DNA of 64,000 nt from Virgisporangium aurantiacum (GCF_016863635.1 NZ_BOPG01000061.1:1-64000); one strand, 5' to 3'; positions 1 to 9,041 are shown, counted from the stretch's first letter. A program made the numbers and translations. The notes: generated by a model not told the origin, from the sequence alone.

Positions 1-53
1 TGCCTATCAAACGGGGCAGATAAGGCGCTATCGGGCACCACAACTGCAAGGTC
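1..53. repeat. Dispersed palindrome, copy 1, cut by window edge
   Basis: The segment at 34-53 matches, except for one base, the right arm of the palindromes at 8896-8965 and 35109-35178. The first four bases (TGCC) equal the end of their left arm, so most of that arm lies outside the window. The loop would be 29 nt. The rest of 54-135 shows no gene that I can support. Confidence 0.7.
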
Positions 54-135
54 GACGCGGAGGTGGTCGCGGCGTCGGCGCCGTCCGCTCGGGAGAGCGG
101 AGGTCGAGCAAAAGAGATCGAAGGGCGTCGTTGGA

Positions 136-186
136 TTGACTTGCAATTTGTTGCAGCGTAGCTTTCGGCCCAGGAAAGCGCTTTCC
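136..186 (+). promoter_or_regulatory. Promoter and LacI-type operator of the pectate lyase gene
   Basis: A -35 box TTGACT (136-141) and a -10 box TAGCTT (159-164) are 17 bp apart. Just downstream, 173-186 is a perfect 14-bp palindrome, GGAAAGCGCTTTCC. Its AGCGCT core matches LacI-family operators such as CebR sites and the GAGAGCGCTCTC palindromes before the other hydrolases here. Its position at or after the start point suggests repression; this is inference. Confidence 0.6.
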
Positions 187-226
187 CCGCCTGTTTCACA
201 CCCCAGCGGGAAAGGACGTCACCCTG

Positions 227-1849
227 ATGACCGTCCCTGTTCTGGCCCGGCCACCCCGGGCCCTGCGTCTTGGCGCCATTGTCGGTGCGGTGGTGGCACT
301 CGCCGTCGCCTATCTGGTGGGAACGGGGTCGTCCGCGTCGGCGGCGACCCTGTTCAGCGACAACTTCGACGACGGTAACTCTGCCGGCTGGACCACGGCT
401 GGCGGGAGCTGGTCGGTGGTCACCGACGGCAGCGGTGTGCTGCGCCAGGCCGGCACCAGTTCGGACGCCCGGGCCCGGGCGGGCACGGCGAGCTGGACCG
501 ACTACGCGGTGACCGCGCGCGTGCGGCCGACCGCGTTCAACGGCAGCAACCGGTTCGTGGCGGTGCTGGCGAGGGCCCAGTCGAACACGAGCTACTACTA
601 CCTGGCCCTGCGGTCGAACAACACGGTGGAGCTGAAGAAGCTGGTCAACGGTTCGTCGACGACGCTCGCCACGGCGTCGGTGACCGTCACCGTGGGCACC
701 TGGTACACGCTGCGGCTGGAGGTGTCGGGCACGTCGTTGCGCGGCACCGTCAACGGCGGCGCCGCCACCAGTGCCACCGACTCGCAGTTCGGCTCGGGCC
801 AGATCGGCGTGGCGACGTTCAACGCCACCGCGTCGTTCGACGACGTCGTGGTGGAGACCGTCGGCGGCGGTACCCCGTCGTCACCGGGCACGCCGTCGAG
901 CTCCGGTCCGAGCACGCCGCCCGTCGACCCCGGCCCGAACCTGGCCGACGGGTGGGCGTCGGTGAACGCGTGGGGCCAGAACGGCACCACCGGTGGGGCC
1001 GGCGGGCCGACCGTCACCGTCACCACCGCCGCGCAGTTCCTGGCCGAGATCGCGACGGCCGGCCCGCGTGTCGTCCGGGTGAGCGGGATGCTGTCGCTGC
1101 CCGGGCCGATGCACGACGTCACCTCCGACAAGACGATCGTCGGCGTCGGGGCGAACTCCGGGATCTCCGGCGGCGGCCTGAACGTGGGCATCCCGATCGA
1201 CGACAACATCACGTCGCCGCCCGCGAACGCGGTGAACAACGTCATCATCCGGAACCTGCGCATCGTGGAGTCGGACGACGACGGCATCAACGTCCAGATG
1301 TTCTCCCATCACGTATGGATCGACCACAACTACTTCACCGGTGCCACCGACGGGTCGCTCGACATCAAGCGCGGGTCGAGCTACGTGACCGCTTCGTGGA
1401 ACCACTTCGACGGCACCGACAAGACCGCGCTGCTCGGCCGCGACGACGGGGACGACGCCCAGGACGTCGGCCGGCTGAAGGTCACCTACCACCACAACTG
1501 GTTCGACTCGACCAACCAGCGCAACCCGCGGGTCCGGTTCGGTGACCAGGTGCACGTCTACAACAACTACTACAACGACACCGGCAACTACGGCGTCGCC
1601 TCGACGATGGACGCCGGCGTGATCGTCGAGGGGAACTACTTCCTGAACGTCGACGACCCGTACCACCTCGGCGAGGCCTCGTCGGGCCCCGGCCGGCTGG
1701 TGGCGCGGAACAACTGCCTGGTCAACTCCGGATCGGGGGAGACCGGCGGCAGCGTGAGCAACCCGCCGTACGCCTTCACCGTCCAGACGGCCTGTTCGAT
1801 CAACAGCATCGTCAGCGGCGGCGCGGGGACGGGCCGCGTCACGACCTGA
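227..1849 (+). CDS. Secreted pectate lyase, family PL1, with N-terminal lectin-like domain
   Basis: It probably cleaves polygalacturonate by beta-elimination outside the cell. The 540 residues begin with an N-terminal membrane segment or signal (about 12-40). A concanavalin/LamG-like module (about 41-210) follows, then a Ser/Pro/Gly linker (about 213-235) and a right-handed beta-helix catalytic domain. PL1 hallmarks are visible: VWIDH near residue 363, a DDDGIN stretch, and the NPRVRFG segment that supplies the catalytic arginine in this family. The ATG lies about 10 nt after AAAGGA. The promoter carries a LacI-type operator shared in design with the neighbouring hydrolase genes. A strong hairpin follows the stop codon. 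Confidence 0.93.
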   Translation: MTVPVLARPPRALRLGAIVGAVVALAVAYLVGTGSSASAATLFSDNFDDGNSAGWTTAGGSWSVVTDGSGVLRQAGTSSDARARAGTASWTDYAVTARVRPTAFNGSNRFVAVLARAQSNTSYYYLALRSNNTVELKKLVNGSSTTLATASVTVTVGTWYTLRLEVSGTSLRGTVNGGAATSATDSQFGSGQIGVATFNATASFDDVVVETVGGGTPSSPGTPSSSGPSTPPVDPGPNLADGWASVNAWGQNGTTGGAGGPTVTVTTAAQFLAEIATAGPRVVRVSGMLSLPGPMHDVTSDKTIVGVGANSGISGGGLNVGIPIDDNITSPPANAVNNVIIRNLRIVESDDDGINVQMFSHHVWIDHNYFTGATDGSLDIKRGSSYVTASWNHFDGTDKTALLGRDDGDDAQDVGRLKVTYHHNWFDSTNQRNPRVRFGDQVHVYNNYYNDTGNYGVASTMDAGVIVEGNYFLNVDDPYHLGEASSGPGRLVARNNCLVNSGSGETGGSVSNPPYAFTVQTACSINSIVSGGAGTGRVTT

Positions 1850-1854
1850 GGTAG

Positions 1855-1891
1855 CCCGGCAGGTGCCCCGACCGTCAGGGCACCTGCCGGG
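1855..1891. terminator. Bidirectional terminator hairpin
   Basis: Perfect 14-bp arms (1855-1868 and 1878-1891) enclose a 9-nt loop between two convergent genes. The stop codon of the minus-strand oxidoreductase lies in the loop and its last codons lie in the right arm. There is no U-tract, which is usual for actinobacterial terminators. Confidence 0.8.
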
Positions 1892-2969
1892 TTCCGGTTT
1901 CCGCCGAGCGTTCGACCGCGGCCAGGATCCGCTGGACCCGCACCGCCGCGTGGAAGTCGGGCGTCGCCGGCCGGCCCCCGGTGATCGCGGCGGCCAGGTC
2001 GCGGTACAGGTGCGTGAGGTTCGACGACACCCCGCCGCCGGTGCCGTACGACGCCGGCACCTCGAGGACCGACGGCTCGCCGTCGACGGGTGCGAACCGC
2101 ACGTGCCAGTCGGCCCAGTTGACGTACTCGCCCGGCGCGCGCGGCGTGACGATCAACGCGCCGTCGCTGCCGGTGATCCGTAACTCGAAGCCGGCCGGCC
2201 CGGGCCGGTTGCCGCCGTGCACGCTCACCGAGCCGACGGCGCCACCCGCGTACCGGCCCACGAACGCGAGGTGCGTGGCGACACCGTTCGCCAGCTCATC
2301 GCCGCCGCCGATCAGGGTGACCTTTCCCGGCCGCGCGATGACCGACGACACGTCGGTGAGCGGGCCGAGAACCGGCCCGACGACGCGGTCGAGCGCGGCC
2401 AGCGTGTGCCCACCCATGATGGTGAGCAGGTTGTTGCCCGCCTCGGCGGTGAGCGAATCGGTGAGGAACGGCGCGACCCGGCTCCCGCCGTGCGGGTCGC
2501 CCGAACCCACGAAGCTGACCGCCTCGACCGTGCCGATCCGCCCGGCGGCGAGCTGGTCGGCGACGAACCGGGCGCCGGGGGAGTGCCAGGACTGCGCGGC
2601 GACGGCGTGCACGACCCCGGCCCCGTCGGCGGCCGACGCGAGGCCCGCGGCGGCGTCGGCCGTGACGGCGAGCGGCCACTCCACGAGCACGTGCTTGCCG
2701 GCGGCGATAGCGGCCCGGGTCGCCTCGACGTGCGCGGCGGCGCGCACCGCCACCACCACGAGGTCGACCTCGGGATGCTCCGCCAGACCCGCCGCGCCGG
2801 TGAACCACCGGCCCGCCCCGTACGCCTCGGCGGCCGCCCGCGCGCTCTCCTCGCGCCGGGTGGCCACCGCGGTGATCTCGTATCCGCCGGCCGCCACCAG
2901 CGCCGGGACGTGGGCCGTGCCCGCCCAGCCCGCGTTCGGGTTCGCACCGACGAGCCCAACCCTGATCAT
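1875..2969 (-). CDS. Gfo/Idh/MocA family oxidoreductase
   Basis: This is an NAD(P)-dependent oxidoreductase, usually acting on sugars or inositols; the substrate cannot be read from sequence. The start is placed at ATG 2969 (MIRVGLVGANP), giving 364 residues. A Rossmann motif GLVGANPNAGWAG opens the protein, and a VLVEWPLAV segment stands where the family has its EKP motif, so the usual EKP lysine appears replaced. An upstream in-frame ATG at 2981 adds four residues. It is transcribed away from the TetR gene at 3070, across a region with two TetR-type operators. That regulator probably controls it. Confidence 0.85.
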   Translation of the reverse strand: MIRVGLVGANPNAGWAGTAHVPALVAAGGYEITAVATRREESARAAAEAYGAGRWFTGAAGLAEHPEVDLVVVAVRAAAHVEATRAAIAAGKHVLVEWPLAVTADAAAGLASAADGAGVVHAVAAQSWHSPGARFVADQLAAGRIGTVEAVSFVGSGDPHGGSRVAPFLTDSLTAEAGNNLLTIMGGHTLAALDRVVGPVLGPLTDVSSVIARPGKVTLIGGGDELANGVATHLAFVGRYAGGAVGSVSVHGGNRPGPAGFELRITGSDGALIVTPRAPGEYVNWADWHVRFAPVDGEPSVLEVPASYGTGGGVSSNLTHLYRDLAAAITGGRPATPDFHAAVRVQRILAAVERSAETGTRQVP

Positions 2970-2985
2970 GCGACCCCCCATGTTG

Positions 2986-3057
2986 TGTACCGAGCGGTAA
3001 AAAATTAGCCGAAAGGTTCCGTGGGCGTCAAGGGGTAATGTACCGAGAGGTAAAAAA
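2986..3057. promoter_or_regulatory. Pair of TetR-type operators between divergent genes
   Basis: Two near-identical 19-mers, TGTACCGAGCGGTAAAAAA (2986-3004) and TGTACCGAGAGGTAAAAAA (3039-3057), lie 53 bp apart. Each holds an inverted repeat (TACCG-AG-CGGTA in the first, TACC-GAGA-GGTA in the second). One abuts each divergent gene, so the TetR protein encoded alongside probably represses both itself and the oxidoreductase. Confidence 0.7.
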
Positions 3058-3069
3058 GGGAGGTGGGCG

Positions 3070-3711
3070 ATGCCCGGCGGCCGGCCCCGCGAGTTCGACG
3101 CGGAACTCGCCCTCGAACGGGCCATGGAGGTGTTCTGGCGGCAGGGGTACGACGGCACGTCCGTCTCCGACCTCACCGTGGCCATGGACATCAACCGGCC
3201 CAGCCTGTACGCCGCGTTCGGCAACAAGCAACGGCTGTTCGAGCTGGTGCTCGACCGGTACGCCCACGGGCCCGCCGCCTACGCCACCGCGGCTCTCGAC
3301 CTGCCCACCGCCCGCGAGGTGGTCGAGCGGCTCATGCTCGGCGCGGTCGAGCTCACGGTGGGGCGGGGGTGCCTGCACTCGGGCAACGCCCAGGCGTGCG
3401 CACCGGCCTCGGAGCACGTGCGCCAGACGGTGGTCACCCGGCGGAGAGCGAGCAGCGATGCCGTGCGTCACCGTCTCGAAAAAGCGAAAGACCAGGGTGA
3501 CCTCCCGGCGGACGCCGACCCCGCGACCCTCGCCGACTATGTCGCCACCGTGTGCGACGGCATCGCCGCGCAGGCCGCGAACGGCGCCGACGCGGCCGAC
3601 CTCCGCCGGGTGGTCGCGGTCGCGATGCGGGCGTTATTTGGCGAACGCGGTGAGGAAGCGGTCCCGGAAGTCGCTCATCTTCCAGACCGGCGCGTCCGGG
3701 CGCGGCCGTAG
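3070..3711 (+). CDS. TetR family transcriptional regulator
   Basis: This is a probable DNA-binding repressor of 213 residues. The N-terminal helix-turn-helix is typical of the family: GYDGTSVSDLTVAMDI, then PSLYAAFGNKQRLFE (about 27-60). The AcrR-like C-terminal ligand domain follows, with GCLHSGNAQ near residue 101. The ATG has a strong GGGAGGT ribosome site 6 nt upstream. The last 78 nt overlap the 3' end of the convergent sulfatase gene, and the Arg-rich tail coded there may not be conserved. It shares a two-operator region with the divergent oxidoreductase. Confidence 0.92.
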   Translation: MPGGRPREFDAELALERAMEVFWRQGYDGTSVSDLTVAMDINRPSLYAAFGNKQRLFELVLDRYAHGPAAYATAALDLPTAREVVERLMLGAVELTVGRGCLHSGNAQACAPASEHVRQTVVTRRRASSDAVRHRLEKAKDQGDLPADADPATLADYVATVCDGIAAQAANGADAADLRRVVAVAMRALFGERGEEAVPEVAHLPDRRVRARP

Positions 3712-5331
3712 CCCGTCCTGCCAGCCCCATGACGCGGTGCGGTCGAGGATCGCCGTGTCCCTGGCGACGATCGTGATCGGCACGGTGAAGTTGCGGCTGT
3801 TGTCGGTGACGTTGCCCGTCGGCTGGTGGTCGCCGAGGAAGACGAGCACCAGGTTGTCGTCGCCGTAGGTCTCGACGTACGAGATCAGCGAGCGCAGCGA
3901 GTACCCGATGGTCTTCGCGTACGCGGCGCGCGCCTGCGCCGTGCCGCCGAGCAACGACCCGCCGTCGTCGCCCGACGGCGGCTGAAAGCCCCGGGAGCCG
4001 TCGCCGACGGCGTTCCAGTCGACGAGGTTCGGCGGCGTCGCCCACGGGGTGTGGCTCGAGATCAGCTCGATCTCGGCCATCAGCGGCGACCGGCCCGACT
4101 TTCCGCGCTCCTGCTTCTGGAACTGCGCCAGCGTGTACTGGTCGGGCATCGGCGCGAAACCGAAGCGCGGCCCGCGGTAGCCGAGCGCCTCCTTGCCGTA
4201 GACGCGTTCGTAGCCGAAGTACTCACCCTCCGGCCACTTCCGGATGATGCCCGGCATCACGCCGACGGTGTCCCAGTCCGCTTTCTGGAACGCCTTTCCC
4301 AGCGTCATCCGGTTGCTGGAGACGAGCGACTTGTACCGCTGCTGGTTGTCGATCCACAGGCCGGACAGGAACGTGGCGTGCGCGAACCAACTGCCGCCGC
4401 CCGCGGTGGGCGAGGTGAGAAAACCGCTCCGGGACGCGTATCCCGCGGCCTGCAACCGTTTCTGCCCCTCGTCGACGACCGCGCCGATCTCCGACTGGTA
4501 GCGCGGATCGGTCGCCGCGCTGAACCCGTAGCTCTCGACGAACGCGAACACGACGTCCTTGCCGCGCAGTCCGGTCAACAGGTCGGTCGACGGGACGCCG
4601 GCGAACGCGTCCACCGCCGCCTCGCGCGCGAACGTCTCCTTGTCCTGCATGCTCTTTCGCGCCTGAAGCGCGCGGTAGTAGGTGTATCCGGTCGCGCTCT
4701 TCGCCGCGACCGGCTCGCCGGGCACGATCTCGATATTGGTGACCGCGAGCAGCACCCACGCGACGGCGAGTACCAGGGCGGTCACGGCGGCGTTGCGCCG
4801 GTGGGTGACCACGAGCCGGGTCAGCCGCAGCGTCGACCAGATGGTGACCGCGAGCACCGCGCCGATGAGCAGCGCGACCACGAGCACCGTGCCTGCGGCC
4901 CCTGCCTTTCCGTAGGACTCGGTGATGAAGTCCATCCCGTTGCCCAGCAGCGTCCAGTCGAGGACCGGGTCCGCCGACCGCAGCATGAACAGGATGAAGA
5001 ACATGTCGATGACCTTGAGGATCGTCACGATTCCCACCGCGACACCGGCGAGCACCGCCGCGATCCGGCCGAACCGGCGTGGCACCGCGAGCACGATCGC
5101 CGTGCCGAGCAACGCCTCCACCGGGATCCGCAGGAACCAGGCCGGGGTGAAGTTCCGGAACTCGTTCGGCAGCACGAGGGTGAACAGGAGGATGACACCC
5201 GCGAGGACGGTCAGTCCCCAGCCGACGTAGCGCCGCCGGTTCCGTGGTGCCTCCGGTTCTCCCGGTTCGATCGTCTCCGTCGACGTGCGTTGCTCGGGTA
5301 TGGACGTGGGAAGGTCCGTTGACAACGTCAA
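3634..5331 (-). CDS. Membrane-anchored sulfatase / LTA-synthase-like protein
   Basis: This is a membrane protein of about 565 residues. Four to five N-terminal transmembrane helices are followed by a large extracytoplasmic domain of the alkaline-phosphatase/sulfatase fold. Visible signatures are FAFVESYG (metal/nucleophile region), GGGSWFAHATFLSGLW and FLGDHQP near the C-terminus. Relatives transfer or hydrolyse phosphate or sulfate esters on cell-surface glycopolymers; the true substrate is unknown. I place the start at TTG 5331, because GGGGAGGG lies 9 nt upstream. A GTG at 5385 would add 18 residues. Its 3' end overlaps the TetR gene by 78 nt. Confidence 0.8.
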   Translation of the reverse strand: MTLSTDLPTSIPEQRTSTETIEPGEPEAPRNRRRYVGWGLTVLAGVILLFTLVLPNEFRNFTPAWFLRIPVEALLGTAIVLAVPRRFGRIAAVLAGVAVGIVTILKVIDMFFILFMLRSADPVLDWTLLGNGMDFITESYGKAGAAGTVLVVALLIGAVLAVTIWSTLRLTRLVVTHRRNAAVTALVLAVAWVLLAVTNIEIVPGEPVAAKSATGYTYYRALQARKSMQDKETFAREAAVDAFAGVPSTDLLTGLRGKDVVFAFVESYGFSAATDPRYQSEIGAVVDEGQKRLQAAGYASRSGFLTSPTAGGGSWFAHATFLSGLWIDNQQRYKSLVSSNRMTLGKAFQKADWDTVGVMPGIIRKWPEGEYFGYERVYGKEALGYRGPRFGFAPMPDQYTLAQFQKQERGKSGRSPLMAEIELISSHTPWATPPNLVDWNAVGDGSRGFQPPSGDDGGSLLGGTAQARAAYAKTIGYSLRSLISYVETYGDDNLVLVFLGDHQPTGNVTDNSRNFTVPITIVARDTAILDRTASWGWQDGLRPRPDAPVWKMSDFRDRFLTAFAK

Positions 5332-5439
5332 GGTGTAGTACCCTCCCCGCGCGGGTGTCGGCCGCGCAGCCCCCTGCCGCGCCACCCTGGGGTACGCAGG
5401 TGCGCGCGGTCGGGGTCCCCCTTTGGTGTGATCTTTGCG

Positions 5440-7299
5440 CTATGCCGCTGCCAGCAGTGCGCTGATGGCGCTGGCCTGCGTGCGCCAGTCCCGCGCGTTG
5501 GGATAACCGGCCGGGTTGCGGCCCGACCACCGCTGCCCGAGCCGGTTCAGCGGGTCGCGGTCGGTGGACCAGATCGCGTCGGCCTGCGTGACGGCGAAAC
5601 CGCGGTAGGCATTACCGGTGACGCCGTTCAGGTCGGACAGGTAGCGCAGGAAGACGCCCTTGAACTGTTTCTGGTTGTCGTCGCAGAGAGTGGTGTCGGA
5701 GTCGCACGACTCGGTGAGGATCCCGTTACGCACGAGCGTCGGCGAGGCGATCGCCGCGTCGGCCAGACGGCGTGCGGTGGCCAGCGCCGCGGCGTCACCG
5801 GTGGCCCGCCACACCTCGACGCCCGCGCCGATCGCGAGGCCCTGGTTGTACGTCCACACGGTCTGGCCGTTGTTGCGGCAGGTGTTGGTGAGGCCGTCGT
5901 TGACGAGCCCGGCGGAGTTGATCAGTCCACTTGCGACATACCAGTTCCATCCGGTGCGGGCGCGGTCGAGCCAGAGCGTGTCGCCGGCGGTGCGGTTGTG
6001 CAGCGCGGCAGCCAGTCGCACGTAAAGACCGTTGGTGACCGCGTTCTTGTAGGTGCGTTCGCGGTCCCACCAGACGCCGCCGCCACACGTCGAGGTGTCC
6101 CAGAATCCGTGGACGTACGCGGCGATGGTGCGCGCCTCGGTGAGGTACACCGGGTCGCGGGTGAGGTCGTACGCGCGGATCCACGCCAGGCCCCACCAGG
6201 CGGCGTCGTCGATCGCGCGGCTGATGAAGTTGCCCTCGACGGGATCGGTGGAGCGCTGCCCGGCGGGGAACGGCACCCGGTTGACGACGAAGGTGCGGTT
6301 GACGATCCACGCGTAGTCGGTGCGTCCACCGGCGACGAGGTAGTCGATGACGGTGGTGACGGCGACGGCGGAGTTCCACCAACTCGACGGCCACCACGCG
6401 GTGTACGGGTCGTACCACCACATCAGCGCGTCGACCGCCGTGTCGGCGCGGGTTCCGGCGACCGGCCGCGCCCACGCGGTGCAACTGCCGCTCGCGCCCT
6501 CCACGGCGCGGCCGCACGCGCGCACGGCACCGCCCGCGAGACGGGCGCGCGGGTCGCGGGTGTTGAAGGCCGTGGTGCGCGCGCCGCTTCCGGTGGCGGT
6601 TGTTCTGCCCAGCGAGGAGCCGCCCGGCCAGGAGGCGCCGGCGTCCCACGACCGGTCCAGCCAGATCTCGTCGCCCGCGCGGCCGGCGTCGAGCGTGCCC
6701 CAGGCCATGCCGTTCGTGTCGAGGTGCAGCGCGACGCGCCGGCCGCCGATCGTGGTGGCGGGCACGGGTTCGGTGTCGCCGGCACCGGTCGGCGTCGGCG
6801 CGCCGTCGCAGGCGGTGACGCAGATCCGCGGGTACACCCAGTCGGTGCAGGCGACGCCGTTCGCGTCACCGCAGGCGCGGATGACGCCGCGGCGGTGGTG
6901 CGGCACGTCGGAGACGTTGTACATGAGGGTGCGGGTGCCGGTCCACGTGCCGGGGATGCTCGCCTTGCCCAGCAGGCCCTCCCAGGTGGATCCGCCGTCC
7001 CAGGACCGGTCGAGCCACACGGAGTTGCCGGTGGTGCCGTCGTCGATGCTGCCCCACGCCATACCGTCCACATCGGACACGTGCAGCACGATGCGGCGGT
7101 TGTTCTGCAGCTTCTGCGGTACCGGGAAGATCTCCTGGCGCGCGAGCGACGGGTCGCGGGTGTCGCAGTAGAGGTCGCAGACGGTGGCGGCGAGCGCGGG
7201 CGCGGCGGTCGCCGGATGTTCGTCCACTATGGACAGAGCGGACGCGGCGAGGAGAGCGACGGCCGCGACGCGGCCGGGCACACGGCGGAACGACCACAC
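5440..7299 (-). CDS. Secreted GH76 family glycoside hydrolase (alpha-1,6-mannanase-like)
   Basis: A secreted enzyme of about 619 residues, probably hydrolysing alpha-1,6-mannan, the known activity of GH76. A signal peptide is followed by two copies of an approximately 110-residue Cys/Trp-rich module carrying Asp-box-like motifs (SWDGGSTW, SWDAGASW). The (alpha/alpha)6 catalytic domain begins near residue 305. The catalytic Asp pair sits in AIDDAAWW (Asp364-Asp365), and GGGVWWDRERTYKNAVTN is a family hallmark. The GTG start at 7299 is chosen because GAAGGGAG precedes it and the operator palindrome lies just upstream. It is divergent from a paralogue at 7448 that has a single copy of the accessory module. 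Confidence 0.9.
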   Translation of the reverse strand: MWSFRRVPGRVAAVALLAASALSIVDEHPATAAPALAATVCDLYCDTRDPSLARQEIFPVPQKLQNNRRIVLHVSDVDGMAWGSIDDGTTGNSVWLDRSWDGGSTWEGLLGKASIPGTWTGTRTLMYNVSDVPHHRRGVIRACGDANGVACTDWVYPRICVTACDGAPTPTGAGDTEPVPATTIGGRRVALHLDTNGMAWGTLDAGRAGDEIWLDRSWDAGASWPGGSSLGRTTATGSGARTTAFNTRDPRARLAGGAVRACGRAVEGASGSCTAWARPVAGTRADTAVDALMWWYDPYTAWWPSSWWNSAVAVTTVIDYLVAGGRTDYAWIVNRTFVVNRVPFPAGQRSTDPVEGNFISRAIDDAAWWGLAWIRAYDLTRDPVYLTEARTIAAYVHGFWDTSTCGGGVWWDRERTYKNAVTNGLYVRLAAALHNRTAGDTLWLDRARTGWNWYVASGLINSAGLVNDGLTNTCRNNGQTVWTYNQGLAIGAGVEVWRATGDAAALATARRLADAAIASPTLVRNGILTESCDSDTTLCDDNQKQFKGVFLRYLSDLNGVTGNAYRGFAVTQADAIWSTDRDPLNRLGQRWSGRNPAGYPNARDWRTQASAISALLAAA

Positions 7300-7333
7300 G
7301 GCAGAGGGCTCCCTTCGGCGGGGAGGGGAGTCT

Positions 7334-7413
7334 GAGAGCGCTCTCCAAGTGTCACCGATAATCGCGGATCGATCGGAATCTGTCAATTGACAGAAGTCGA
7401 TTCCGGTTGCTAC
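7334..7413. promoter_or_regulatory. Divergent promoters sharing a palindrome, with LacI-type operator
   Basis: The 14-bp palindrome CTGTCAATTGACAG (7380-7393) contains a consensus -35 box, TTGACA, on each strand. On the minus strand GATTAT follows after 17 bp. On the plus strand TACAAC follows after 18 bp. GAGAGCGCTCTC (7334-7345) lies downstream of the minus-strand -10 box, where a LacI-family repressor would block transcription. Use of both promoters is inferred. Confidence 0.6.
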
Positions 7414-7447
7414 AACGACGATCCCACCCGAGCAAGGGGAGGCCGCC

Positions 7448-8887
7448 GTGATCACCGTCCATCTCGCTCTCGCCGTCGTGCTGCTCGCGCCCATGGCACC
7501 CGCTCCCGGAGCTCCGACCACGATGGCGAACCGGATCGTCTGCAACCGGTACTGCGACGCGCGCGACCCGGGACTCGCGCCGGCCGAACGGATTCCCGTC
7601 CGCGCGAGCGTCTACGGGCGCGGCATCGTGTTGCACATCAACGACACCGACGCGATGGGGTGGGCGTCCGTCGAGACCGGCAACCCGGGCGACGAGGTGT
7701 GGCTCGACCGCTCCTTCGACGGCGGCCGCACGTGGTCCGACGGCAGCCGCCTCGGCGTCACCGCGATCCCGGCCGGGCAACGCGGCTGGCGCACCGCGCA
7801 GTACAACGTCGACGACTGGACCGCCCGCGGCGTCGGCGCGCTGCGCGCGTGCGGCAAGGCGGGTGACCGTCCCGAAATCGCCTGTACGCCGTGGGCGCGC
7901 AGCACCTGGAACGCCTGGGACCGGCGCACGGCGGCGGCCACCGGTCTCATGCAGTTCTACGACCAGAACACCGGCCTGTTCGCCACCACCGGGTGGTGGA
8001 ACTCCGCGAACGCGCTGACGGCCGTCATCGACAACATCCGCCGCAGCGGGATGAACAGCTACCGGTACGCGATCGAGAACACGTACACGCGCAACATCAA
8101 CGCGCACTTCGGCAACTTCACCAACGACTACGTCGACGACACCGGCTGGTGGGCGATGGCCTGGATCGACGCCTACGATCTCACCGGCGACGCGCGGTAC
8201 CTCACCACCGCGCGGGCCGGCGCCGACTACATGGCCCGCTACTGGGACGGCGTGTGCGGCGGCGGGGTGTGGTGGAGCACCGCCCGCTCGTACAAGAACG
8301 CGATCACCAACAGCCTGTACATCCAGGTGAACGCCGCGCTGCACAACCGGATCGCGGGCGACTCGGTGTACCTGCAGCGGGCGCGGGCCGGGTGGACCTG
8401 GTACGCCGGCACCGGCATGGTCGACGCGCGCAACCTCGTCGTCGACGGGATCAGCCTCTCCACCTGCCGGGCCGGCAATCCGGCGGTGTGGTCGTACAAC
8501 CAGGGTGTCCTGGTGGCCGCGCTCACCGAACTGAACCGCGCCACCGGCGACGCCGCCGTCCTGGCGAAGGCGAGGCAGATCGCCGACGCGTCGACCACGA
8601 ACGCCGGCCTGAACCCGGGCGGCATCCTGCGCGACTCCTGCGAGTCCGGCGACTGCGGCGCCGACGGCCCGACGTTCAAGGGCGCCGACGTCCGCGGCCT
8701 GGCGGCGTTGAACGCCGCGTTGCCCGACCACCCCTACACGACGTACCTGCGCCGCCAGGCCGACACGGCCTACGCCGCCGACCGCACCCCGCTGGACACG
8801 TACGGCCTGCGCTGGGCCGGCCCCGTCGACAAGACGGACGCCGCGAGGCAGCAGTCTGCCCTGGACCTGATGAACGCCGCCCCCTGA
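7448..8887 (+). CDS. Secreted GH76 family glycoside hydrolase, shorter paralogue
   Basis: A 479-residue paralogue of the divergent GH76 enzyme. After a signal peptide (about 1-22) it has one Cys-rich module with the Asp-box-like motif SFDGGRTW, then the GH76 catalytic domain from about residue 160. The catalytic Asp pair lies in DYVDDTGWW (Asp230-Asp231), and the GGGVWWSTARSYKNAITN hallmark is present. The GTG start has AAGGGGAGG 6 nt upstream. The dispersed palindrome at 8896-8965 begins 8 nt after the stop codon and may act as terminator. The pair may differ in substrate length or anchoring, but that is not visible here. Confidence 0.9.
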   Translation: MITVHLALAVVLLAPMAPAPGAPTTMANRIVCNRYCDARDPGLAPAERIPVRASVYGRGIVLHINDTDAMGWASVETGNPGDEVWLDRSFDGGRTWSDGSRLGVTAIPAGQRGWRTAQYNVDDWTARGVGALRACGKAGDRPEIACTPWARSTWNAWDRRTAAATGLMQFYDQNTGLFATTGWWNSANALTAVIDNIRRSGMNSYRYAIENTYTRNINAHFGNFTNDYVDDTGWWAMAWIDAYDLTGDARYLTTARAGADYMARYWDGVCGGGVWWSTARSYKNAITNSLYIQVNAALHNRIAGDSVYLQRARAGWTWYAGTGMVDARNLVVDGISLSTCRAGNPAVWSYNQGVLVAALTELNRATGDAAVLAKARQIADASTTNAGLNPGGILRDSCESGDCGADGPTFKGADVRGLAALNAALPDHPYTTYLRRQADTAYAADRTPLDTYGLRWAGPVDKTDAARQQSALDLMNAAP

Positions 8888-8895
8888 CCCCCGTC

Positions 8896-8965
8896 GATCT
8901 TGCAGTTGTGGTGCCTCTCAGACCGGTGTGAACCGGGGCGATTCTGGCACCACAACTGCAAGATC
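8896..8965. repeat. Dispersed palindrome, copy 2
   Basis: Perfect 20-bp inverted arms, GATCTTGCAGTTGTGGTGCC (8896-8915) and its complement (8946-8965), flank a 30-nt loop. The arms are identical to those at 35109-35178 while the loop differs. It starts 8 nt after a stop codon, so it can also work as a terminator. No other feature is seen in 8966-9000. Confidence 0.85.
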
Positions 8966-9041
8966 AACGCGTGGGGGGCGTGAAGGGTGCCGGGGGAACG
9001 GGTTGACGGGGCGTCGGAAATCGATGACGCTCTCTGGGTAA

